A stretch of 64,000 nucleotides of DNA from Oleiharenicola sp. (lineage in GTDB: Bacteria; Verrucomicrobiota; Verrucomicrobiia; Opitutales; Opitutaceae): positions 56,962 through 120,961 of the forward strand of contig JANYDW010000048.1 in NCBI GenBank assembly GCA_025363455.1. The letters run 5' to 3'. The notes under the pieces are model-generated. The model was not told where the DNA came from, did no database searches, and saw only the letters and a list, made by a program, of their open reading frames with translations. A program made the position numbers and the translations under genes. Shown piece by piece: positions 10,341 to 20,481 of this stretch. Numbering within the stretch: the first letter of the stretch is position 1; the number at the start of each line of letters is the position of its first letter.

Positions 10341-12006
10341 AGCGATCCCCCCCCCCCCCAACCGGGTGGTCGTGCGGTAGCGGACGGATCGCAAGCCGCT
10401 TCAACGACTGACGGCCGAGCGGATCGGCATACCATCCGTCCACCTCGATCGCCAGCAGGGTGCGCCGGCGTTCAAACATGGTCGGGATCGTCGGTACTGC
10501 ATCCATGACGGTGCGCTCCACCTGCTCCAGCAGCGCCAGACGTTCGGACCCCACCTTGCAATCCGCCAACGCGATGAGCCGGTTGACCTCGGAATTTTCC
10601 CAATGGGTGGCGTTGTAGACTCCGGGCAGGGTAAACGTCGCGAGCATGTCGCCGGCATCGGGCACGGTGGCCAGCAGGCCGTTGTAGAAAATATCGTACT
10701 CGCCCGTGGCCATGCGTTGCTTGCGTTCCAAATCCTTGTCGAAGGCCAGATAAGTGCGGATGCCCAGCTCGCGATACCAGCGTTCCGTCCATGCCTGCAA
10801 ATACGCATAGCGCGGCCAGGCCGGCGCCACCGGCACAACCAGCACGGGGAACCCCTGCCCGCCCGGATAACCGGCTTCGGCCAGCAGATGACGGGCCTCC
10901 GCAGCGTTTTCGTGGAGCAAGGCAAGTCCGGGGCGGCCGGGCATGTCGGGCACCCACGCAAAAGCCGGCACCATGTTCTCGCTGTCCTGGGTCGGAATGG
11001 AACCGGCCCGGTCCAGGGCCAGGGACAAGGCCCGGCGCACCCGCAGATCCTGTAACGGTCCGTGGCTTACATTAAGATCGAGTGCGGTCACCAGCAGGGG
11101 CATTTCGATCGCTTCCGTGACACAGCGGGCCGTGGGCGCCTCCGCCGGCCCTCCGCTCGGGACCGGTGCCGTCATGTCCACGCGACCGGCCGCGACCAGC
11201 AGTTGCGCCATGCTCGGATTATCGACCCGGATGAACTCGGCCCCGGCCAATCGCACCGCCGCCCGGCCGTGATAATGCGGCGAGGCGCGCAGGCGGAAGC
11301 CCTCCAGACCGGCGCGCTCCAAGCAAAAAGCGCCGTTGCCGATCAATTTCTCCGGGTGCCGCCAAAACTCCTGCGCCTTGAGCACAGCCGCCGTCGACTC
11401 ATGCATCGGGGCCAGCAGTGGATCGGCCAGCTCGGACACCAAGGTCGAGCGGACGCCCGCCAGGGTCAGCCTTAGTGTTCGGTCGTCCACCGCCGTCACA
11501 CCCACTGCTGCCGGGTCTTGGGTCTGGCCGCGATGAAATGCTTCGGCGTTTTTAAGCGGAAACAAGGTCGAAGCCGTTTCCGTGTTCTGACGCAGCAACC
11601 GCCGCCAACCGCGGACAAAATCCTGTGCCGTCACCGGTTCGCCATTGCTCCAACGACCATCGGCGCGAAGCTTGAGGGTCAGGACCAGGCGGTCCTCGGA
11701 CCACGCCCAGCTCTCCGCCGCCGCAGGCCGCGGCTGGCCGGTTTCGGGGTCACATTCGATGAGCGGCTCCCACAGACCGAGGATGAACTGGTTCTGCGCC
11801 GGAAGGGGAAACGTGCGCACGTGCGGATCGGGCAGCAACCGCTGGAGGCAGGCGATCCGGAGGATGTTTCCGTCTTCCGCTGCCCGGGGCAGGACCGGCA
11901 GCAAACGCCGCGGCCCGAGAATGACCGCCAGCAGCAAACCGCCCACGCCGGCCAGGGCCAGCGTGGTCCACCAGTGGACACGGGAACTCGCGGTCATCGG
12001 TTGCAA
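10337..12006 (-). CDS. membrane-anchored OppA/SBP_bac_5-type substrate-binding protein (3' end frame-ambiguous at G tract)
   Basis: N-terminal TM (HWWTTLALAGVGGLLLAVIL) then SBP_bac_5 core (LWEPLIECDPETGQPRPAAAESW, WSNGEPVTAQDFVRGWRR). The ORF as given runs to 10177 inside the kinase gene; with 11 or 14 G the stop would be TGA at 10337-10339. Confidence 0.85.
10347..10359. repeat. 13-nt homopolymeric C (+) / G (-) tract at the SBP-kinase junction
   Basis: Read directly: agcgat-CCCCCCCCCCCCC-aaccggg; 6 nt upstream of the kinase ATG on the minus strand. Confidence 0.95.
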
Positions 12007-12110
12007 AGGATGCGGCCCACAAGGGCAGACCGGGCAATGTTTGGCCCCCCGGTCACAACCGGCGGGTTAATTGCGATGAAACGCCAGTTTTCCGCGCCGA
12101 ACGGCAGAAA

Positions 12111-13337
12111 TCAGGCCTTGGGGCCGCCTTGCGCGAAATAACGGGCGCGCAATCGCAGGCCGTTCAGCCGGATGAAGCCCGTGGAGTCACTCTGATTGTA
12201 CCAAGACTTCACGCCCTCCATGGACGCGATGTTCATGTCGTAGAGCGAATACTTCGATTTCCGGCCGCAGGTGATGATGTTGCCCTTGTAGAGCTTGAGG
12301 CGAACGGTGCCCGTGACGTGCTTTTGCGATTCGTCCACCAGCGCCTGCAGGGCCTCGCGCTCGGGCGCGAACCAGAACCCGTAATAAACCAGCTCGGCGT
12401 ACTTCGGGATGAGCGAATCGCGCAGGTGCATGACTTCGCGGTCCATCGTCAGCGATTCGACTTGGCGATGGGCCTGCATGAGGATCGTGCCGCCGGGCGT
12501 CTCGTAGACCCCGCGGGACTTCATGCCGACAAACCGGTTCTCAACCAGGTCGACGCGGCCGATGCCGTGCTTGCCGCCGAGCTTGTTGAGCGCCTTGAGC
12601 ACACCGGCCGGGGAAAGCTTCCGGCCGTTCACGGCCACGCAGTTGCCCTGCACGAAATCGAGCTCCACGTATTCGGGCCGGTTCGGCGCATCTTCGGGCG
12701 AGACGGAAAGCTTGAACATGCCTTTGTTGGCCTTGGTGGTCGGGTCGAACCACGGATCCTCGAGGATACCGGCCTCGTACGAGATGTGCAGGAGATTGCG
12801 ATCCATCGAATAGGGCTTCTTGAGCGAGGCCTCGACCGGGATGCGGTGCTCGCGGCAATACTCGATCATCTCGGCCCGGCCGGGAAATTCATCGCGGAAC
12901 TTTTCGATCTTCCACGGTGCCAATATCGTGAGTCGCGGATTGAGTGCCATGTAGGTCAGTTCAAACCGGCACTGATCGTTGCCCTTGCCCGTTGCTCCGT
13001 GCGCCACGGTGTCCGCCTTTTCCCGTTTCGCGATCTCAACCTGGGCTTTCGCAATGAGGGGCCGGGCGATCGAGGTGCCGAGGTAATATTGCCCTTCGTA
13101 AATCGCGTTGGCCCGGATCATGGGGTAGATGAAGTCCCGGGCGAATTCCTCCACGAGGTCGAGGGTATAATGCTTGGTCGCCCCCGTTTTTCTCGCCTTG
13201 GCGGGCAAGCCTTTTAGCTCCTCCTCCTGTCCGATGTCCGCGGCGAAAGTGACAATTTCCGCGTCGTAGGTCTCCTTGAGCCATTTGACTATGACCGAGG
13301 TGTCGAGGCCGCCTGAGTAAGCGAGAACGATCTTCAT
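12111..13337 (-). CDS. argG: argininosuccinate synthase
   Basis: [43 protein letters not shown] 13337. Confidence 0.96.
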   Translation of the reverse strand: MKIVLAYSGGLDTSVIVKWLKETYDAEIVTFAADIGQEEELKGLPAKARKTGATKHYTLDLVEEFARDFIYPMIRANAIYEGQYYLGTSIARPLIAKAQVEIAKREKADTVAHGATGKGNDQCRFELTYMALNPRLTILAPWKIEKFRDEFPGRAEMIEYCREHRIPVEASLKKPYSMDRNLLHISYEAGILEDPWFDPTTKANKGMFKLSVSPEDAPNRPEYVELDFVQGNCVAVNGRKLSPAGVLKALNKLGGKHGIGRVDLVENRFVGMKSRGVYETPGGTILMQAHRQVESLTMDREVMHLRDSLIPKYAELVYYGFWFAPEREALQALVDESQKHVTGTVRLKLYKGNIITCGRKSKYSLYDMNIASMEGVKSWYNQSDSTGFIRLNGLRLRARYFAQGGPKA

Positions 13338-13456
13338 GATGGCTCGGCAGTGTTGGCGATAGCCTCCGCCGCGCAAAGTAAAAATGCCGTATGCCTTCCA
13401 TTTGGCCGCCACAGTATTGCTTTTCCAAGCCGCCCGGAGGATGCTGGCTTACTCCC

Positions 13457-13939
13457 ATGAGCAGTGCCCCCCATAGGCCCGGCCATGCTTCCCACCGCGG
13501 ATTCACGCTGGTGGAAATCATGATTGTCGTGGTGATCATCGGCTTGCTCGCCGCCTTGGCCATCCCGGCTTTCCAGCGCAGTCAGCGTGCTTCGCAAAAT
13601 GCGCGGGTGATAAATGATTTTCGCATCTTCATGCAGTCCTTTGAGGTGTATAATACCCAGACTGGCTCGTGGCCGGCAGATTCTCCCGCAGGCATTGTGC
13701 CCGCCGGCATGAGTGGCAACTTCAAGGAAGATACCTGGACCGCCACCACGGCGATTGGCGGTCGCTGGAATTGGGACCAGGGACGAGCATGGGCCACAGC
13801 CGCTGTGGCCATTAGCGGTTTTACCGTATCAGACGCTCAACTTCTGGAGATTGACGCCAAGCTTGACGATGGGAACCTCGCCACGGGGTTTTTTCGGAAG
13901 GTTTCCACCACCAAGATCTGCTATATCGTAGAGCCGTAA
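13457..13939 (+). CDS. type II/IV pseudopilin-like protein with prepilin N-terminal cleavage motif
   Basis: HRGFTLVEIMIVVVIIGLLAALAIPAF directly after a short basic leader; ATG 13457. Confidence 0.85.
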   Translation: MSSAPHRPGHASHRGFTLVEIMIVVVIIGLLAALAIPAFQRSQRASQNARVINDFRIFMQSFEVYNTQTGSWPADSPAGIVPAGMSGNFKEDTWTATTAIGGRWNWDQGRAWATAAVAISGFTVSDAQLLEIDAKLDDGNLATGFFRKVSTTKICYIVEP

Positions 13940-13945
13940 GCGGGG

Positions 13946-14884
13946 CTAAGGGGCGGATGATCTGGTCAGGACGGCAAGGATCGCCTTCTGCATGTGCAGC
14001 CGGTTTTCGGCTTCGTCGAAGATAATGCACCGGGGATTATCGAGGACCTGCTGGGTCACTTCCTCCCCTGCATGGGCCGGCAGGCAATGCATGAAAAGCG
14101 CGTCCTTCTTCGCCGCCGCAAAAAGTTTCCCGTTCACCTGATACGGCAGCAGCTTCCGCTTGCGCGCGGCCGCTTCCTTTTCCTGGCCCATGCTGGTCCA
14201 GACATCGGTATAGACAATATCGGCTCCCGCCACCGCCTCGTAAGGATCGGTGGTGAAATCGAATTCCGCGCCGATCTTCATGGCCTCGGAGCGAACCGTG
14301 GCGCCCGGTTCGTACCCTTTCGGGCCGGCGAGCGCGACCTTCATTCCGAACAGGGAGGCCCCGAGGATCCATGAATTGGCCATGTTGAACCGGGTGTCAC
14401 CCAAGAAGGCGATCTTCCGCCCCTTGAGCGAAGCCAGCAGGTCGCCCTTGGGTCCGGCCCAGTGCTCGGCGGCCGTGAAGGCATCGGCATAGATCTGGCA
14501 GGGGTGCAGATAATCGGTCAGGGCATTGATCACGGGCAGGCCGCCGTGGGCCGCGAGCTGCTCGAGGTCGGACTGCGCATAGGTCCGCACGATGAGGCCG
14601 TGCACGAAACGCGACAGTACCTTTGCAGTGTCGGCAATGGTCTCGCCGCGACCGATCTGGATGTCATTGGTGTTGAGAAATAGCGGATTCCCGCCCAGCT
14701 CATGGATCGCCACCTCGAACGACACCCGGGTGCGCGTGCTCGACTTGGCAAAGATCATCGCCCAGGTCTGGCCTGCAAGCAGCTGGAGGCGCTGGCCCCG
14801 CTTGCGTTTCAGGTCGCGGGCCAACGCAAATATCTCCGCCACCTCGGCGCGGGAGAAATCGGTTTCCTTGAGAAAATGCCTCAT
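13946..14884 (-). CDS. argF: ornithine carbamoyltransferase
   Basis: KSSTRTRVSFE, MHCLPAHAGEEV; ATG 14884 (MRHFLKETDFSRAEVAEIF). Confidence 0.95.
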   Translation of the reverse strand: MRHFLKETDFSRAEVAEIFALARDLKRKRGQRLQLLAGQTWAMIFAKSSTRTRVSFEVAIHELGGNPLFLNTNDIQIGRGETIADTAKVLSRFVHGLIVRTYAQSDLEQLAAHGGLPVINALTDYLHPCQIYADAFTAAEHWAGPKGDLLASLKGRKIAFLGDTRFNMANSWILGASLFGMKVALAGPKGYEPGATVRSEAMKIGAEFDFTTDPYEAVAGADIVYTDVWTSMGQEKEAAARKRKLLPYQVNGKLFAAAKKDALFMHCLPAHAGEEVTQQVLDNPRCIIFDEAENRLHMQKAILAVLTRSSAP

Positions 14885-15081
14885 GAAACAAATTGTTTTG
14901 CCGGGGCGCCCAACCGTCGGCGAGTGCGAAATAAGCCTCGTCAGAGTATACCTCCCCCAGAAAATGCAGGCCAAGTGCCTGCTTACTGCCGGGGAGGCCG
15001 GGACGCGCCCGGCCGCAGCGGATCTTGGCCCCGAACCGCTGCGGCTAATCTAACTCTTACCCGGTTACACCAGTGATCATG

Positions 15082-15107
15082 GGGTGTTTGGTCAATGCCA
15101 AACACCC
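15082..15107. promoter_or_regulatory. perfect 10-bp inverted repeat GGGTGTTTGG-tcaatg-CCAAACACCC, candidate operator
   Basis: Read directly; ends 13 nt before a GTG start of an XRE-type gene. Confidence 0.55.
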
Positions 15108-15120
15108 TAGGCTCGCTGGT

Positions 15121-15477
15121 GTGTCTTCGCTCGATGCTCTCGCTTCCCGCCTCCGCCGGCTCCGTCAGCGCCACAAACTGACCCAAGAGCAATTCGCTGA
15201 GTCCATCGGGCTGAACTATAAGTTTTATCAACAGATCGAGGCGGGACGCAAAAAGCAGATCTGGCTCGAAACGGTGGAGCGGTTGGCCAAGGGCTTTGGA
15301 TTGGAACCATGGCAACTCCTCGCACCCGATGAACCTGCGCATACGACAATCCGCAGTCGCACCAGCAAAGAGGAAATGGTTGACCACCGGGTGGTCGCAG
15401 AAGCCGCTGGTCCTTACGTTGCGAAGACAGCGAGGAAACGAAAACCCCTAAAATCGGACCGTAAACCCGCCAGGTAA
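15121..15477 (+). CDS. XRE-family helix-turn-helix transcriptional regulator
   Basis: SRLRRLRQRHKLTQEQFAESIGLNYKFYQQIEAGRK HTH_3 signature; ORF 15073..15477, GTG 15121 preferred because the upstream ORF codes through the dyad. Confidence 0.75.
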   Translation: MSSLDALASRLRRLRQRHKLTQEQFAESIGLNYKFYQQIEAGRKKQIWLETVERLAKGFGLEPWQLLAPDEPAHTTIRSRTSKEEMVDHRVVAEAAGPYVAKTARKRKPLKSDRKPAR

Positions 15478-15570
15478 CCCGACCGGCAACTCTTCACTGT
15501 AGGAGACCGTTTGCAACGGGATCCAGCAAGGGGTCGGTGGCATGAGGCTCTGCCTCACCTGGCGACTTGG

Positions 15571-16791
15571 TCACTTCGCCAGCGTACCCAGCGCAGAGCG
15601 GATGATGGCCGTCGCACGATCGAGGTCAGACTTGGTCGCGATCAGCGGTGGCAGGAGCCGGACCGTGTTGCCACCGGCAGTGGGCGCCAGCAGCCCGGCC
15701 TCACGCAAGGCGGCGACACAAGGTGCCGGCTCGCTCTGCAGAACAACACCGATCATGTAGCCGCGACCGGTGACCGCCTTCACCTGCTTGGGGAGATCAG
15801 TGATAAGTTTTTCGAGCTCGGTCTTCCAAGCGGCGCCGTTGACGCGGACTTTTTCGAGCAGGTTGTCCTTCGCCATGACGTCGAGCACGGCCAGGGCAGC
15901 CGCGCAGGCGAGCGGCGTGCCGCCAAAGGTCGAGCCGTGCGTGCCGGGCGTAAACAGCTCGGCGTGCTTTTCGGCCGCCCAGATCGCACCCATGGGGTAG
16001 CCACCAGCTATGCCCTTGGCCATGCCGACCGCATCAGCCCGGATGCCCGAAGCTTGGAAAGCGTAGAACGTGCCCGTGCGGCCGATGCCGCACTGCACCT
16101 CGTCCAGCATGAGCAGCAGGTTGTGCTGGTCGCACAGCTTGCGCAGGCCCCACAAAAACTCGTCGGTGCAGGGATTGACCCCCCCCTCCCCTTGTACGGT
16201 CTCGACAAAAATCGCCGCGGTGTCCGCATCCACGAGGTCAACAAAGCTCTGCAGGTTGTTGATCTCGCCGAAGGAGAAGCCCGGCACCAGCGGCCGGAAC
16301 CCCTTCTGGATCTTCTCCTGCGGGGTGGCGCTCATGCCGCCGAAAGTGCGCCCGTGGAATGCCTGCTTCGCACAGATGATCTTGTAGCACTTGCCCTCCT
16401 CGCCTGTTTTGCGGACGCCGTGCAGCCGCGCGAGCTTGATCAGGCCCTCGTTGGCCTCGGTGCCACTGTTGCAGAAGAACACCCGGCCGGGCCCCGCGTG
16501 CTGCACAATGCGCCGCGCCAGCTCGCCCTGATTGGGATGCCGAAAAAGATTGCTGACGTGGATGAGTTCGCCCGCCTGCCGCCGGATCGCCTCAACCCAG
16601 GCCGGGTGACAATGGCCCAATGCAGCCACCGCCACGCCTGAAGTGAAATCGAGATACTCACGGCCCGTGTCATCCCACACCGAAACGCCCTGCCCACGCA
16701 CCAGCGTGAGCGGCGCGCGCGCGTAGTTCTTCATGACATAGGCATCATAAAGCTCGGCGGTGTTCGTCCGGACAATGGAAGGGAGGGACAT
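15571..16791 (-). CDS. argD: acetylornithine aminotransferase (class III PLP aminotransferase)
   Basis: VSVWDDTGREYLDFTSGVAVAALGHCHP, FFCNSGTEANEG, LLMLDEVQCGIGRTG, HGSTFGGTPLACAAALAVLD. Confidence 0.93.
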   Translation of the reverse strand: MSLPSIVRTNTAELYDAYVMKNYARAPLTLVRGQGVSVWDDTGREYLDFTSGVAVAALGHCHPAWVEAIRRQAGELIHVSNLFRHPNQGELARRIVQHAGPGRVFFCNSGTEANEGLIKLARLHGVRKTGEEGKCYKIICAKQAFHGRTFGGMSATPQEKIQKGFRPLVPGFSFGEINNLQSFVDLVDADTAAIFVETVQGEGGVNPCTDEFLWGLRKLCDQHNLLLMLDEVQCGIGRTGTFYAFQASGIRADAVGMAKGIAGGYPMGAIWAAEKHAELFTPGTHGSTFGGTPLACAAALAVLDVMAKDNLLEKVRVNGAAWKTELEKLITDLPKQVKAVTGRGYMIGVVLQSEPAPCVAALREAGLLAPTAGGNTVRLLPPLIATKSDLDRATAIIRSALGTLAK

Positions 16792-16810
16792 TTATTGATT
16801 TTGGATTCCG

Positions 16811-16858
16811 GATTTTCGATTCTCGGGCGGCTTGATCAAAAATCGAGAGTCGAAAATC
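16811..16858. repeat. AT-rich near-perfect inverted repeat (15-bp arms, 1 mismatch) between argB and argD
   Basis: gattttcgattctcg ... cgagagtcgaaaatc read directly. Confidence 0.8.
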
Positions 16859-16868
16859 GAAAATAATG

Positions 16869-17759
16869 TCAGCCGTGCACAATTTCCGTCCCCACACCTT
16901 TGTCGGTGAAAATCTCCAAGAGCAGGCTGTGCGGCATCCGGCCGTCAATGAAATGGACGCGTTGTACGCCTTCTTCGAGGGCGCGCACGGCGCTCTGCAC
17001 CTTTGGGCGCATGCCCTTGTCGATGATGCCTTTTTTCTTGAGACCGTCGACCTCGCTGACCTTAAGCGAGGAAATCAGCGAATCGGGATTCTTGAAGTCA
17101 GCCATCAAGCCGGGCACATCGCTCATGTACACCAGCCGGCGGGCGCGCAGCGCGCTGGCCACGCGGCCGGCCACGAGGTCGGCGTTCACATTGTACGGCT
17201 TGCCGTCGAGCCCCTCGGCCACGGGCGAGATCACCGGCATAAACCCGTCGGCGATCTCCTTTTTGATGAGCTTCACCTTCACTTCGGTCACATCCCCAAC
17301 GTAACCAAGGTCACAAGGCTTGCCGTCGTCATCGACGGTGAGTTTCTGGCAGACAATCACGCTATCGCCCGCCATCCCCTTCGGGTTGGCGCGGACCGCG
17401 GAGAGCGTGTCGCACACGTCCTTGTTCACCACCTCATGGAGTGTCTTCTTGACGATGGCGATGGTGGCTTCGTCGGTCACGCGCATGCCGTTCACGAAGT
17501 TCGGCTTCAAGCCCGCGCCGTCCATCGCGCGGCTGATGGCCTTACCCCCACCGTGGACCACGACGACATGGATTCCCGCCGCGGCGAGAAAGGCGATGTC
17601 CGTGGCGACCCGCTGACGCATCGTCGGGTCGGGATCGTCCATAAAGCTGCCACCATATTTCACGACAAAGATGGAGCCCCGGAAATCCTGGATGTAGGGC
17701 AATGCTTCGTGGAGCACGCGTGCCTTGCCAATGAGTTCGGTCAGTTCGAGGGTACTCAC
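16869..17759 (-). CDS. argB: acetylglutamate kinase
   Basis: [58 protein letters not shown]. Confidence 0.95.
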   Translation of the reverse strand: MSTLELTELIGKARVLHEALPYIQDFRGSIFVVKYGGSFMDDPDPTMRQRVATDIAFLAAAGIHVVVVHGGGKAISRAMDGAGLKPNFVNGMRVTDEATIAIVKKTLHEVVNKDVCDTLSAVRANPKGMAGDSVIVCQKLTVDDDGKPCDLGYVGDVTEVKVKLIKKEIADGFMPVISPVAEGLDGKPYNVNADLVAGRVASALRARRLVYMSDVPGLMADFKNPDSLISSLKVSEVDGLKKKGIIDKGMRPKVQSAVRALEEGVQRVHFIDGRMPHSLLLEIFTDKGVGTEIVHG

Positions 17760-18895
17760 AGATTTTCGTGCACGACCTTCGCCGGCGGGAACCCGTTGAA
17801 ATACGTGGCCGAGGCATGGCTGTAGGCGCCGATGTTGACGCTATAGACGAGATCACCGCGCTTCAAATCGGGCAGGTTCTCGGCCATCGAGACGACGTCG
17901 AGCGCGTCGCAGGTCGGGCCGAAGACGGAACTAAGGCTGGTCGGTCCCTTCTTGAAGGCCATGACCGGGTACTTGCAGTGATCGAAGATGACGCCCGAGT
18001 AGGTGTGATAGACACCGTCGTTGATGTAGTAGCTCGTCTTGCCCTCCCGGACAACCTTGCCGATGACAGAGGAAACGCTCGTGCCGCAGACGGCCGCGAG
18101 GAAACGTCCCGGCTCGGCGAGGACCTGAATGTCCCGGGAAAAAAGACGGTCGAGCTCGGTATTGATCACTTTGGCCAGCTCGGGAAACGGTCGCACGGAC
18201 GAATCATACGGCGCCGGAAACCCGCCGCCGATGTCGAGCAGGTTCATCTTGGTGTAGCCGCGATCGCGGGCTTCCTGGAAAATGTTGGCCGTGAGACTGA
18301 GCGCCTGGACGTAGTTCTCGTAGTTCGTCGTCTGGCTTCCGACGTGAAAGCTGATGCCCTCGACCGTGAGGCCCAGACGGTCAGCCTCGAGGATGAGGTC
18401 CACCGCCTCGCCCGGCAGCGCGCCGAATTTGGACGATAGCTCCACCATCGCGCCGGTGTTGGGGACCTTGAGGCGCAACGCGAGGCCCGCATTGGGTGCG
18501 TGCTGCTTGATCTTGTGGATCTCCTCGAGGTTGTCGAAGGTGACGAGCGGCTTGTATTTGTTCAGCTGCTCCAGCGTGTCCGTCGGCTTGGTCGGATTGG
18601 CGTAGATGATCTTGTCCCAGATCCAGTCCTGGCGCTTCTTCGCCGGCATTTTCCTGATGTTCTCGTAGACGATCATGAACTCCGGCATCGAGGCGACGTC
18701 GAAGCTGGCACCCTCCTTAAAAAGGGTGCGCACGATCAGCGGGTCGGGGTTGGCCTTGACCGCGTAGTAGGCCTGGATGCGTGGCAGGTGCCGACGAAAC
18801 TCCCGGTAAGCTTTCCTCAGCGCGTCATGGTCGATGACGAACAGCGGTGTGCCGTGTTTCTTCGCGAGTTGCTGGAGCCGGGCTTTGGAGATCAT
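17756..18895 (-). CDS. ornithine decarboxylase, type III PLP (alanine racemase-fold) family
   Basis: [54 protein letters not shown]; overlaps argB start by 4 nt. Confidence 0.9.
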   Translation of the reverse strand: MISKARLQQLAKKHGTPLFVIDHDALRKAYREFRRHLPRIQAYYAVKANPDPLIVRTLFKEGASFDVASMPEFMIVYENIRKMPAKKRQDWIWDKIIYANPTKPTDTLEQLNKYKPLVTFDNLEEIHKIKQHAPNAGLALRLKVPNTGAMVELSSKFGALPGEAVDLILEADRLGLTVEGISFHVGSQTTNYENYVQALSLTANIFQEARDRGYTKMNLLDIGGGFPAPYDSSVRPFPELAKVINTELDRLFSRDIQVLAEPGRFLAAVCGTSVSSVIGKVVREGKTSYYINDGVYHTYSGVIFDHCKYPVMAFKKGPTSLSSVFGPTCDALDVVSMAENLPDLKRGDLVYSVNIGAYSHASATYFNGFPPAKVVHENL

Positions 18896-18920
18896 GGGCT
18901 TTGACTTACGATACCGTCAG

Positions 18921-19013
18921 TCTGATCCCGCGGTCGCGGGAGAAGAATCCACCAAGGCGGCTCTACGCTCGTTACGAAGTTTTCGTGGATCCTTCACTAC
19001 GTTCAGGATGACG
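18921..19013. repeat. family D palindromic repeat (CTGATCCCG...GGAGAAGAATCCA ... TGGATCCTTCACTACGTTCAGGATGACGG)
   Basis: Read directly, between hss and the decarboxylase gene. Confidence 0.8.
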
Positions 19014-19023
19014 GAGAGGGGGT

Positions 19024-20481
19024 TTACCCCGCATCGGTCACGAGGAAATTCTTGAACTGCCACGGATCCTTCCGGTCGAGGTCGGCGTCGTTGTAGCCCG
19101 CAAAGGTCGTGTCGCGGTGCTTCAACGGAGTCCAGTCGTACGGCTTGGACATCCACTTGCCGAGATATGGCTTGGAGATCTTCAGGATGTAGTCGTGCGG
19201 CAGGTCGTCCGCCACCACGACACCGGATTCCGGGTTCTCGATCATCCACATGAGCGCGGCCACCACGGAGATCGCGACCTGCATCGTCGTCGCGTTCTGG
19301 TGCGGCACCAGGCGGCGGGATTCCTCGATGCTGAGATCTGAACCGACCCACCAGGAGTTGTACTCATGACCCATGATCAACGCACCCAGGACATCGGAGC
19401 CCTTGGTGATTTCGTCGTTCATGATGCGCTGGTTCTCGTTCAGATGGTAGTTGTAGCCGCGCATTTCGTTGAGCGAGGCGATGGCCTCGTCGCAGGGGCA
19501 GTAGGCGTAGTGCATCGTCGGGCGGTAGACGGCCTTGCCGTTCTTCCAGACCGTGAGCTTGTCGGAGATGGTGAAAGCCTCGCCGTGCCGGACCACCATG
19601 CCGAGGATGTTCCAGTCCGGCACGAAGGAGCGGACCCAGACGTTGATGCCCATCTGCGCGAGGCAGATCTGGTTCTTTGGCCCTTCCTTGTGCGTGAAGG
19701 CGTGCTGCGGGAGCGTCTTCTCGTGCGTACCCCAGCCCATTTCGGAGGTCGTGGTGCCTTCCTCACGGAAGCCCTCGATGCTCCAGGTGTTCACAAACTC
19801 GTCGATTTCCTTCGGCTTGTCCGTGATCTGGGTGTCACGCTCGGAGCAGTGGATGACCTTCACGCCGAGTTCCTGGGCGAGGAGGTTGAACTGGCCACCC
19901 TCGATGAGGCTGGCGATCTTCGCAGCGCGGGCGCCCTTGGCCTTGCCGTCCTTGATGAGCTTGCGGCCGATGTCGATGAGGCCCTGCTTGACGAAGTGTG
20001 AGATGAGGCCGGGATTGGCGCCATGTTCGATGACAGCGGTCGGGCCCTTGGTTTTCCATTTGGCCAGCATGCGCCGCAGATTCATGTGGCGGTAGTAAAG
20101 CGTCTTGGTCGTCGGATGCGCATTCGGGCCGCTCGCGTACGGATCCCACAGCTCGGTCGAGGTGTTGATGTAGCGCACCCCGTTGTCGTGGCACCACTGC
20201 AGGATTTCGCAGGCGTCGATGTTCCAAGCCAGGTCGATCAGCATGTCGCCGGGGCCGACATGTTTCGCCAGCAACTTGGTCATGTTCTTTTCGGTCACAC
20301 GATCGCGCACGAAGCGGACCCCCTTCTTGATCCAAGGGGCGAGCTTGGCCTTGCGATCCTCAAAGTCCATCACCGTGACGTTCTTCGCGGGCACCTTGAG
20401 GTGCTTGAACAGGATGGGCAGGGTGCACTCGGCAACTGCGCCGTAGCCGACGAACAGGATCTTATTTTTGAATGGGAGCAT
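19024..20481 (-). CDS. hss: homospermidine synthase (saccharopine dehydrogenase-like)
   Basis: KNKILFVGYGAVAECTLPILFKHL, DLAWNIDACEILQWCHDNGVRYINTSTELWDPY, EHGANPGLISHFVKQGL. Confidence 0.92.
   Translation of the reverse strand: MLPFKNKILFVGYGAVAECTLPILFKHLKVPAKNVTVMDFEDRKAKLAPWIKKGVRFVRDRVTEKNMTKLLAKHVGPGDMLIDLAWNIDACEILQWCHDNGVRYINTSTELWDPYASGPNAHPTTKTLYYRHMNLRRMLAKWKTKGPTAVIEHGANPGLISHFVKQGLIDIGRKLIKDGKAKGARAAKIASLIEGGQFNLLAQELGVKVIHCSERDTQITDKPKEIDEFVNTWSIEGFREEGTTTSEMGWGTHEKTLPQHAFTHKEGPKNQICLAQMGINVWVRSFVPDWNILGMVVRHGEAFTISDKLTVWKNGKAVYRPTMHYAYCPCDEAIASLNEMRGYNYHLNENQRIMNDEITKGSDVLGALIMGHEYNSWWVGSDLSIEESRRLVPHQNATTMQVAISVVAALMWMIENPESGVVVADDLPHDYILKISKPYLGKWMSKPYDWTPLKHRDTTFAGYNDADLDRKDPWQFKNFLVTDAG

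Noticed and set aside
16170-16200. Poly-C run in argD (gattgacccccccctcccc) as a phase-variable tract
   Set aside because: Encodes the conserved QGEGGVNP segment in frame; only 8 C and consistent with normal coding.
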